Assembly (NCBI GenBank): GCA_017984185.1
Contig: JAGNZX010000038.1
Location: 1-5,633, forward strand
Direction: 5' to 3'
DNA from: Minisyncoccota bacterium
GTDB taxonomy: Bacteria > Patescibacteriota > Minisyncoccia > Phycocordibacterales > UBA9973
Length of the DNA: 5,633 nt
Each line of letters starts with the position of its first letter. Positions within the stretch are counted from its first letter, which is position 1. The notes beneath the pieces were generated by a model. It was given only the letters and a program-made list of their open reading frames with translations. It was not told the origin of the DNA and did no database searches. This document shows, piece after piece, positions 1-4,584 of the stretch. The position numbers and the translations under genes are program-made.

Positions 1-564
1 CATTTTATATTGACTGCGGGCGTAGCCGGGATGGTGGCTGGAGCACTCTCGATGGGTGTCGGCGAATATATTTCTGTCAGCACTCAGCGTGATACTGAAA
101 GAGCCTTGATAGAAAAAGAACGCCAAGAGCTAATCGATAATCCTGAAAAAGAATCCCAAGAACTCACCGCGATATATGAAAGTAAGGGCTTATCGCATGA
201 AACCGCAGAAACTGTCGCCAAAGAATTGACCGCCAAAGATGCTTTCGCTGCTCACCTCGACGCCGAGCTCGGTATCCACCCAGACCACCTGACCAACCCT
301 TGGCACGCGGCTTATGCTTCAGCAATATCTTTTATTTGCGGGGCAATTATTCCGATTGGAATGATCGTCATTTCTCCGGTAGCAATTCGCATACCACTCA
401 CTTTTTTTGGAGTTTTAATCGCCCTAGTTTTTACTGGAGCTCTCAGTGCTTATGCCGGAGAAGCAAATATTCCTAAAGCAATTTTACGTGTCACCACTGG
501 TGGCATCTTGGCGATGTTGATAACATTCGGTATCGGAAAAATATTTGGAGTTCAGGGAATTTAA
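1..564 (+). CDS. VIT1/CCC1-family metal ion transporter, 3' part (N-terminus outside window)
   Basis: The frame is open from base 1, so this is the C-terminal 187 residues of a longer protein; family members are usually about 230 residues, so one N-terminal helix is probably missing. The first visible residues include AGVAGMVAGALSMGVGEY, the conserved small-residue helix followed by GEY that marks the VIT1/CCC1 (former DUF125) family. An acidic helical section follows (EKERQEL, EKESQEL, HLDAELG), matching the cytoplasmic metal-binding region of plant VIT1. Three hydrophobic segments then run from about residue 100 to the end, including the GAIIPIG stretch. The family moves Fe2+ or Mn2+ across membranes; in bacteria it is presumed to export or store metal at the cytoplasmic membrane, and the ion here is not determined. 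The stop lies 8 bases from the convergent gene's stop, with no hairpin terminator between them. The TTG at base 10 is internal, not the start. Confidence 0.9.
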   Translation, partial: HFILTAGVAGMVAGALSMGVGEYISVSTQRDTERALIEKERQELIDNPEKESQELTAIYESKGLSHETAETVAKELTAKDAFAAHLDAELGIHPDHLTNPWHAAYASAISFICGAIIPIGMIVISPVAIRIPLTFFGVLIALVFTGALSAYAGEANIPKAILRVTTGGILAMLITFGIGKIFGVQGI

Positions 565-572
565 CGCAACCA

Positions 573-776
573 CTATTCTTTCAAATATTTTCCAGCGACG
601 CTCAGGGCAAAAGATGGCAAAATTATGAATACAGAAGTAAACAAAAGCTTGATTAATATTTGGCTAAAATTTGAATCTGGAGAATCCGGACCCGAGGCAA
701 TGAGAACTATCAAAACACCGACTATCCCGAAAAGAATCGACGCGAATATAAAAACTCTTGTGGCAATTTTTTGCAT
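573..776 (-). CDS. Small two-helix membrane protein, unknown function
   Basis: I do not recognise this 67-residue protein. It has a short basic start (MQKIATR), a hydrophobic helix at about residues 8-27, a polar link (SGPDSPDSNFSQ) and a second hydrophobic helix at about 38-60, ending GKYLKE. The positive residues at both ends suggest that both termini face the cytoplasm with a small outer loop. The frame stays open upstream to a possible start at 824. I chose the ATG at 774-776 because the extra 16 residues (including two cysteines) do not fit a membrane start and because an extended -10 box at 783-791 would start transcription exactly on this ATG. There is no Shine-Dalgarno sequence, so the mRNA would be leaderless. 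The gene is convergent with the metal transporter. The gene call is fairly secure; no function can be assigned. Confidence 0.65.
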   Translation of the reverse strand: MQKIATRVFIFASILFGIVGVLIVLIASGPDSPDSNFSQILIKLLFTSVFIILPSFALSVAGKYLKE

Positions 777-782
777 AGCTAT

Positions 783-791
783 ATTGTAGCA
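783..791 (-). promoter_or_regulatory. Extended -10 promoter of the small membrane protein gene (leaderless)
   Basis: Read on the minus strand, this is TGCTACAAT: a TGn extension plus TACAAT, one base off the sigma-70 -10 consensus. Counting seven bases on from the -10 puts the transcription start at 776, the A of the predicted ATG. No good -35 hexamer lies 17-18 bases upstream (AACAGT or GAACAG), which is usual when an extended -10 is present. Confidence 0.5.
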
Positions 792-873
792 CACACCGCA
801 AAATAACTGTTCTAATCCAAACAAGGACAGTTCTTGCTTAAATATGAGTTTGATTCTACTAATACTAACGATG

Positions 874-946
874 TGGACCGTACAGGACTCGAACCTGCCA
901 CCCCCTCATTGCAAATGAGGTGCTCTACCAGATGAGCTAACGGCCC
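874..946 (-). tRNA. tRNA-Ala, anticodon TGC
   Basis: The 73-nt cloverleaf folds completely on the minus strand. The acceptor stem is GGGCCGT/ACGGTCC with discriminator A, the D stem is GCTC/GAGC, the anticodon stem is CCTCA/TGAGG around loop TTTGCAA, and the T stem is GCAGG/CCTGT around TTCGAGT. The anticodon TGC (plus-strand bases 911-913) reads GCN alanine codons. The third acceptor pair is G3-U70, the main identity element for alanyl-tRNA synthetase, which independently confirms the call. The bases after the discriminator are CAT, so CCA is not encoded and must be added by a tRNA nucleotidyltransferase. I see no convincing promoter immediately upstream. Confidence 0.97.
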
Positions 947-992
947 AGTTTTATATTTCAAACTTACTTTCCTCAACACTGTATTGCTTTCA

Positions 993-1020
993 CGAGGCGC
1001 TACAGCTAAACCAACAGCCC
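993..1020 (-). other. Possible decayed tRNA 5' half
   Basis: On the minus strand this stretch begins GGGCTGTTGGTTTAGCTG and continues TAGCGCCTCG. Aligned with the first 31 bases of the neighbouring tRNA-Ala it matches at about 21 positions if a one-base and a two-base gap are allowed, and five or six of the substitutions are transitions. The D-stem pairing is lost, and no T arm or acceptor 3' strand is recognisable beyond it, so it cannot be a working tRNA. It may be a relic of a duplicated tRNA gene or chance similarity. The rest of the 947-1141 gap holds only the tRNA-Asn promoter and T-rich sequence. Confidence 0.2.
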
Positions 1021-1085
1021 AGATAACTACAAACCATTCTATCTCATTTTTCTAATAATGCAACAAGGAGGTTAGTTTTTTTAGG

Positions 1086-1113
1086 TTGTTTTTTCCATAT
1101 TTTCTGTTACTAT
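1086..1113 (+). promoter_or_regulatory. Promoter of tRNA-Asn
   Basis: TTGTTT at 1086-1091 and TACTAT at 1108-1113 are separated by 16 bases. A TG one base before the -10 (1105-1106) makes it an extended -10. The predicted start near 1120 leaves a leader of about 22 nt before the mature tRNA 5' end, to be removed by RNase P. With no terminator after the tRNA, this promoter could also feed the two-gene cassette beginning at 1265. Confidence 0.5.
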
Positions 1114-1141
1114 GTAAAAAGTTCTTTATAGGCAAAAATAT

Positions 1142-1213
1142 TCGGGAGTAGCTCAGCGGTAGAGCGATCGCCTGTTAAGCGATTGGTCGTAGGTTCGATC
1201 CCTACCTCCCGAG
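1142..1213 (+). tRNA. tRNA-Asn, anticodon GTT
   Basis: The 72-nt cloverleaf is complete. The acceptor stem is TCGGGAG/CTCCCGA (seven Watson-Crick pairs) with discriminator G, the D stem is GCTC/GAGC, the anticodon stem is ATCGC/GCGAT around CTGTTAA, and the T stem is GTAGG/CCTAC around TTCGATC. The anticodon GTT at 1174-1176 reads AAC and AAU. The U1-A72 pair and discriminator G73 agree with bacterial tRNA-Asn. The next bases are CATT, so CCA is not encoded. No terminator hairpin follows; the gap to the phosphodiesterase gene is 51 bases. Confidence 0.97.
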
Positions 1214-1254
1214 CATTAAAAAACCAAAGATAATACGGCGGTTAAATCAAAAAA

Positions 1255-1260
1255 TATAAT
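1255..1260 (+). promoter_or_regulatory. Perfect -10 box just before the phosphodiesterase gene
   Basis: TATAAT ends four bases before the ATG at 1265, and no Shine-Dalgarno sequence lies between tRNA-Asn and the ATG. Taken as it stands, the start point would fall near 1267; using the overlapping hexamer AATATA (1253-1258) it falls at 1265, giving a leaderless mRNA. No clear -35 is present. In such AT-rich sequence a chance TATAAT is quite possible, and the gene could instead be read from the tRNA-Asn promoter. Confidence 0.35.
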
Positions 1261-1264
1261 TCTT

Positions 1265-2539
1265 ATGTTTAATAACACATCTTTCAAAGAAATAGAAAAA
1301 GCGAAATTCAATAGAAATAATTTCGTAAAGCCCCTTTCAGAAAGCTACTGTTTTTCAAACATATGTGATGGTATTGAAGATTTATTAATTGGAAACACAA
1401 ATTCCAAGTTGCCCAGAGACGTATTTGGTGGGTTTAAAAATGAATACAAAAATGTAGTGTTGTTTATTATTGATGGTTTTGGTTGGTCATTATTTAATAA
1501 GTTACACAAGCAAAACTTATTACCAAAAGAGTTGTTGGAGAAAAGCGTCATATCACAAATGACAGCTCAATTTCCATCGACAACTGCGGCTGAGCTGACA
1601 TCAATACACACAGGTATGCCAGTAGAAGAAACGGGTATTTACGAATGGTTTTATTATGAAAAAAGTGTTGATGCAATAATTTCCCCACTTTTGTTTTCTT
1701 TAGCACCCAACAAGACAAGAAATTCTCTCTTGAGCGAGAATGTTGATCCAAAAAAGATATTCCCATTCAAGACATTTTATGAATATTTAAATAAAAAAAA
1801 CATTACTTCTTCTGTCTTTACACCACAAGCATATAATCCTTCAGTATATAATGATACTTTACTCAAGGGTGCAAATGGTATTTGGTACGAAAATATTGAA
1901 GATGGTTTAAATACTTTAGTAAAAAGAATTAATAAGGAAAAAAATAAGTCGTATAATTTATTTTATTTCGATAAAGTTGATTCAATGGGACACAAAACAG
2001 GTCCCCTATCAAGAGATTCCGTAAACGAAGCCGCTAATTTTATATCTAAAGTAAATAAATGCTTAGAGCAATTAACAGATAAAGATAAAACTCTTTTCAT
2101 TTTTACAGCCGACCATGGTCAAATAAAAATAGACCCTAAAAAAACTATTTATTTAAACAAACTGATGCCTAGTTTGGAAAAAAAGTTACTAAAAAATAAA
2201 TTTAATAAACCCCTTATTCCTGCAGGAGGTTGTAGAGATATGTTTTTATATATAAAGCCAGAGCATCTTGACTGGTGTTATAAAAATCTCACCTTAAAAT
2301 TAAAAAAGGTGGCTATGGTATACAAAACCGAGGATCTGATCAAAATGGGATTTTGGCAAAAAAAATTAAATATTTCGTTATTAAACGAGAGAGTCGGTGA
2401 TATCGTAATTATCCCAAATAAAAAAAACTTAGTGTGGTGGAATAATAAAGAAAAACAATTTACAATAAAACACATTGGACACCATGGGGGGCTGTCTTCT
2501 GAAGAGATGTTAATCCCCTTTATTTGTTTTGAAAAATAA
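1265..2539 (+). CDS. Alkaline-phosphatase-superfamily protein (type I phosphodiesterase / nucleotide pyrophosphatase-like)
   Basis: The 424-residue protein carries the ordered metal and catalytic motifs of the type I phosphodiesterase/nucleotide pyrophosphatase branch of the alkaline phosphatase superfamily. These are FIIDGFG with D70; QFPSTTAAELTSIHTG with T107 as likely nucleophile (aligned by hand to the nucleophile position of bacterial NPP); VDSMGH with D239 and H243; ADHG with D283 and H284; and HHGGLS with H407 near the C-terminus. They account for a two-metal site, so the enzyme should be active, hydrolysing a phosphodiester or pyrophosphate bond. There is no signal peptide or membrane helix, so it is probably cytoplasmic, unlike many secreted relatives. 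The closing GHHGGLSSEEMLIP resembles the end of PglZ-type domains, but the full nucleophile motif fits the phosphodiesterase branch better. The next gene follows 17 bases downstream. Codon use is AT-rich compared with the flanking genes. The substrate is unknown. Confidence 0.85.
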   Translation: MFNNTSFKEIEKAKFNRNNFVKPLSESYCFSNICDGIEDLLIGNTNSKLPRDVFGGFKNEYKNVVLFIIDGFGWSLFNKLHKQNLLPKELLEKSVISQMTAQFPSTTAAELTSIHTGMPVEETGIYEWFYYEKSVDAIISPLLFSLAPNKTRNSLLSENVDPKKIFPFKTFYEYLNKKNITSSVFTPQAYNPSVYNDTLLKGANGIWYENIEDGLNTLVKRINKEKNKSYNLFYFDKVDSMGHKTGPLSRDSVNEAANFISKVNKCLEQLTDKDKTLFIFTADHGQIKIDPKKTIYLNKLMPSLEKKLLKNKFNKPLIPAGGCRDMFLYIKPEHLDWCYKNLTLKLKKVAMVYKTEDLIKMGFWQKKLNISLLNERVGDIVIIPNKKNLVWWNNKEKQFTIKHIGHHGGLSSEEMLIPFICFEK

Positions 2540-2556
2540 TTATCAATTCAAACACT

Positions 2557-3630
2557 ATGCCTGAAAAACTTGTTACAAATGAAGTCCTCGGTCCCACGGT
2601 TCAATCTGTTGAAAATTTTTATAAATTTAAAAATAAAATTAAAGTTATAACAGACAAGGCTTTACTTATTCAATTATGCAAAGAAGAAGGCATAGTGATC
2701 GATGAACAAAATCACGATATAAGTCTTACCGAACTGAGAAAAAAAATCTTAAATAACTATCTAAGTATTCATTTTTCGAAAGAGTCCTCAAAAACTATTC
2801 CCGAACAAAGAGAAAAGCAAGAATCAAATATGAGACAATTAACTGCATACTTAGCAGGTAAAAAATCTAAATCTATTGTTTGGATTGGAGGATCTTTGGG
2901 GTCAACAGAAAAAACCAAAAGCACTCAAAGTGATCTTGATTTATTTTTTGCTTTACCAAGACTTGAAGATGAAAAATCTGTTGGTGAAGAATCATCAATA
3001 TTTAAAAATCTTCCTAATATAGGTTTTATAATCATAAACAAGGACAAAAGCATCGCAGGCATTATGCAAGTATTGAAGACTGGTCGTGGATTAGCCAGAA
3101 TTTCAGGAATGACCAGAGATGGCGTTGAGTTAGATTTCCATTGCGTTGGAATTGACGATCTTCATGATATGGACAAATTGAGGCCCGGGTGGATAGAAAG
3201 AGTGCCGAGGTCTGATGATTACTTTGAAAGTCGAATATCGTTTCAAGGTAATCATAAAGTATTACCAAAATTAGGAGACAGACTTTTTAATTATCTTGAT
3301 TCAGATGGTGAGATGTTTAAGGGTTTTTATCCAGATAATTTTTCAGCAGGTGCAAAAATATTTTATGATCCAACAGGAGATGGAGAAAAAATCTCGGATA
3401 ATCTGTGGAAAGCTATCGTAAAAGCTTTTCTTTTTCACAACAACGCTTACCAAAGAGATGCATCAGGGAAAATTCAGAGTATTGATAGAAACCATGCTTC
3501 CTTTGAAGATTTTCTTAAAACTCTACATTATCAATTCCCCACTGACTACAATGAGGGCAGATTAGAATACTTAAAAAATAAATATGCTCAAGTTTTAAAA
3601 GAAATTATGGAAAAATTTCATTTAGCTTAA
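2557..3630 (+). CDS. Putative nucleotidyltransferase (polymerase-beta-like core), uncharacterised
   Basis: This 357-residue protein is not a family I can name. Its centre carries a recognisable nucleotidyltransferase signature: a hydrophobic strand into GGS (VWIGGS, residues 108-113), then SDLDLFF with D126 and D128, and a third candidate carboxylate, D193, in VELDFH. That is the G-S...DxD...D arrangement of polymerase-beta/MNT-type enzymes, which move an NMP onto a protein, RNA or small molecule. The spacing from the GGS serine to the first Asp (13) is a little longer than in many minimal MNT proteins. The N-terminal 90 residues are charged and probably helical; the C-terminal 160 (FHNNAYQRD, FEDFLKTLHYQFP) match nothing I know and may bind substrate. 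There is no signal peptide or membrane segment. It lies 17 bases after the phosphodiesterase gene, without a Shine-Dalgarno sequence, and shares its low GC, so the two are very likely one operon. It could also be an aminoglycoside- or MenT-like nucleotidyltransferase; nothing decides this. Confidence 0.65.
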   Translation: MPEKLVTNEVLGPTVQSVENFYKFKNKIKVITDKALLIQLCKEEGIVIDEQNHDISLTELRKKILNNYLSIHFSKESSKTIPEQREKQESNMRQLTAYLAGKKSKSIVWIGGSLGSTEKTKSTQSDLDLFFALPRLEDEKSVGEESSIFKNLPNIGFIIINKDKSIAGIMQVLKTGRGLARISGMTRDGVELDFHCVGIDDLHDMDKLRPGWIERVPRSDDYFESRISFQGNHKVLPKLGDRLFNYLDSDGEMFKGFYPDNFSAGAKIFYDPTGDGEKISDNLWKAIVKAFLFHNNAYQRDASGKIQSIDRNHASFEDFLKTLHYQFPTDYNEGRLEYLKNKYAQVLKEIMEKFHLA

Positions 3631-3664
3631 ATCTCTATCTCGAAACCTTGCTCACCGTATTTTG

Positions 3665-3744
3665 CAAAACAAAAAGCCCCCGAAGGGGCTCTTTGCGGCA
3701 CATATATTGTTTACGATAAATGTAAGGCGACGCCTCACACTCAC
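3665..3744 (-). ncRNA. Possible small RNA divergent from rnpB
   Basis: A minus-strand promoter (3751-3779) predicts a start near 3744, and the UUCG-loop terminator ends near 3665, giving a transcript of about 80 nt. Its 5' part forms a 7-bp hairpin, GTGAGGC/GCCTTAC with a three-base loop (3738-3722, one G-U pair). An unpaired linker of roughly 25 nt follows, then the terminator hairpin. I recognise no known RNA family. A peptide of up to about 28 residues could be read from a GTG at 3744, but it would run through the terminator, so a non-coding RNA is likelier. The call rests only on the promoter-hairpin-terminator layout. Confidence 0.35.
3671..3694 (-). terminator. Hairpin terminator with UUCG loop, stronger on minus strand
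   Basis: On the minus strand AAAGAGCCCC and GGGGCTTTTT pair (one G-U) around a TTCG loop closed by C-G, the very stable cUUCGg tetraloop. The T-run continues as GTTTTGC. On the plus strand the same stem has loop CGAA and only CTCTTTGCGG after it, so it would end the 1265-3630 operon less efficiently. It may serve both strands. Bases 3631-3670 between the operon stop and this hairpin show nothing else. Confidence 0.7.
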
Positions 3745-3750
3745 ATACAT

Positions 3751-3779
3751 AGTATAGCATACTTGATTTAAAAAAGCAA
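3751..3779 (-). promoter_or_regulatory. Minus-strand promoter divergent from rnpB
   Basis: On the minus strand there is TTGCTT (3779-3774), a 17-base spacer, and TATACT (3756-3751) preceded by TGC, an extended -10. The predicted start is near 3744. The element overlaps the rnpB promoter on the other strand, so the two could not be occupied by polymerase at the same time. Confidence 0.45.
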
Positions 3780-3791
3780 GTGTTGTATTGT
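3763..3791 (+). promoter_or_regulatory. rnpB promoter
   Basis: TTGATT at 3763-3768 and TATTGT at 3786-3791 are separated by exactly 17 bases. Counting seven bases from the -10 puts the start at 3798, the first base of the rnpB P1 stem. The agreement between predicted start and RNA fold supports the promoter. Confidence 0.65.
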
Positions 3792-3797
3792 TTTAGG

Positions 3798-4096
3798 GTA
3801 GGTATCGGGTAGTTACTCCGACTTAGGTCGGAGAGGAAAGTCCGAACACGCAGCCCCTATGGGGTTAAACGTAGCGGGTAACACCCGTCGCTCGCAAGAG
3901 TAGAGTTGAGAACAGTGACGAATCCCTTTAGTGGGAGTGAAACGGCAAAATACTTACGCGCGTGCAAGATCGTGTCCTTCGACAAGCTCAGGACTAGTCC
4001 CGAGTAAAACCGAAGGAAGAATCGCTTGACCCTGAGGGCAACCGAAGGGCTAGATAAATTACTATCTATTACAAAATTCGGCTTATAGATACCTAC
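3798..4096 (+). ncRNA. rnpB: RNase P RNA, compact bacterial A-type-like
   Basis: This is the catalytic RNA of RNase P, which removes 5' leaders from pre-tRNAs. P1 pairs GTAGGTATC (3798-3806) with GATACCTAC (4088-4096). P3 is CTCCGAC/GTCGGAG (3816-3822 with 3827-3833). The signature GAGGAAAGTCCGAAC (3833-3847) forms P4 with TTCGGCTT (4077-4084): AAG pairs with CTT, CCGAA pairs with TTCGG, and U3841 is the universally conserved bulge. The usual CCGG of P4 is replaced by a compensated CCGAA/TTCGG. GAAACGG, GCAAGAT and a CCCT/AGGG hairpin followed by TAGATAAAT match the internal conserved regions and P18. At about 299 nt it is shorter than the 350-400 nt common in bacteria; the P12 region looks almost absent. 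It is convergent with the DUF192 gene. Confidence 0.95.
3974..3994 (+). repeat. Palindromic repeat-like element inside rnpB
   Basis: GTCCT at 3974-3978 and AGGAC at 3990-3994 flank TCGACAAGCTC, so the unit reads CCTTCGACAAGCTCAGG with complementary ends. I recall this string as a dispersed short repeat in many environmental bacterial genomes, which is memory and not a search result. By comparison with the E. coli layout it sits after the conserved GCAAG segment, in the variable P13/P14 position, where an added hairpin would be tolerated. Only one copy is in this window. Confidence 0.4.
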
Positions 4097-4104
4097 ACAA
4101 AAAT

Positions 4105-4142
4105 GAGAATCCCCTGCAGAAATGTGGGGGATTTTCTTTTTT
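4105..4142 (+). terminator. Bidirectional terminator shared by rnpB and the DUF192 gene
   Basis: GAGAATCCCC (4105-4114) pairs with GGGGATTTTC (4127-4136), one G-U, around a 12-base loop, followed by TTTTTT (4137-4142): a standard rho-independent terminator eight bases after rnpB. On the minus strand the same hairpin is followed by A then TTTTT (4104-4099), so it also ends the convergent genes. The plus-strand T-run overlaps the DUF192 stop codon at 4141-4143. Confidence 0.85.
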
Positions 4143-4581
4143 AATACCCAAACTCTACTTGATCGCCGATAGCGAGATTGTGTTTATCAGCAAAACCAGC
4201 GACGACTTCGAGAACATAACTAGACTCGACTTCCCCACCAAAATTTTTAGGATACGACTCCCGGGTGGCAGTTTTTTCTATAAAAACTATCTGGTTATTT
4301 CGTGAGATCCAAATGATATCAATCGGGAAATTCATATCTTTCATCCAAAACGGATAATGCCCAGGTTTTTCAAAAATAAAAAGTAGGCCAGTATCTCCGG
4401 CTAGATTTTTTCTACCAGACAGACCTTGTGCTCTTTCAGCCGGAGTCTCCGCTAATTCCACTTTGATAGTCTCCCCGCCAATAGTCACATACTGAATATC
4501 TGAAGATTTAGAAATTAACAAAAACCCGAAGACAATAAAAACAAATATTATTAAAAAGGAAAATAGGTTTTTATTTTTCAC
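4141..4581 (-). CDS. DUF192 family protein with N-terminal membrane anchor or signal
   Basis: The 146-residue protein starts with a basic MKNKN and a hydrophobic helix (about residues 6-24), then a polar segment and a DUF192 domain from about residue 31 to the end. Family landmarks are AERAQGLSGR (residues 48-57), FWMKDMNFPIDIIWI (78-92) and VLEVVAG followed by GDQVEFG near the C-terminus. There is no lipobox cysteine, so the N-terminus is either a cleaved signal or a membrane anchor, placing the domain outside the cytoplasmic membrane. The biochemical role of DUF192 is not established. The start is GTG (4581-4579), three bases after the stop of the upstream speA-like gene, so the two are probably co-transcribed and translationally coupled. 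A GGAG 14 bases before the start is too far for a good ribosome site. Confidence 0.9.
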   Translation of the reverse strand: MKNKNLFSFLIIFVFIVFGFLLISKSSDIQYVTIGGETIKVELAETPAERAQGLSGRKNLAGDTGLLFIFEKPGHYPFWMKDMNFPIDIIWISRNNQIVFIEKTATRESYPKNFGGEVESSYVLEVVAGFADKHNLAIGDQVEFGY

Positions 4582-4584
4582 GAT

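Noticed and set aside
947..1020. A promoter for tRNA-Ala on the minus strand
   Set aside because: TATAAA at 955-950 would start transcription inside the tRNA, and TACAGT further upstream has no acceptable -35 hexamer, so no site could be assigned.
1058..1075. Mini-ORF ATG-CAA-CAA-GGA-GGT-TAG, or the AAGGAGGT in it acting as a strong ribosome site
   Set aside because: No start codon lies at a useful distance after the AAGGAGGT; the nearest (TTG at 1086) overlaps the tRNA-Asn promoter and its frame closes inside the tRNA. A five-codon ORF cannot be supported.
1345..2475. Three minus-strand open frames opposite the phosphodiesterase gene
   Set aside because: The plus-strand protein carries ordered catalytic motifs across the whole span; the opposite frames are low-complexity shadows.
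1265..2539. PglZ of a BREX-type defence system
   Set aside because: The C-terminal HHGGLSSEE recalls PglZ domains, but the protein has the full T-nucleophile phosphodiesterase motif set, is only 424 residues long, and no other BREX gene is in the window.
3631..3700. Downstream att copy of the tRNA-Asn 3' end
   Set aside because: I looked for GTTCGATCCCTACCTCCCGA or a part of it after the cassette; only trivial short matches such as CTCGA were seen.
3665..3744. Peptide of up to about 28 residues on the minus strand from GTG at 3744
   Set aside because: It would run through the terminator hairpin and its T-run, so most transcripts would end before the stop codon.
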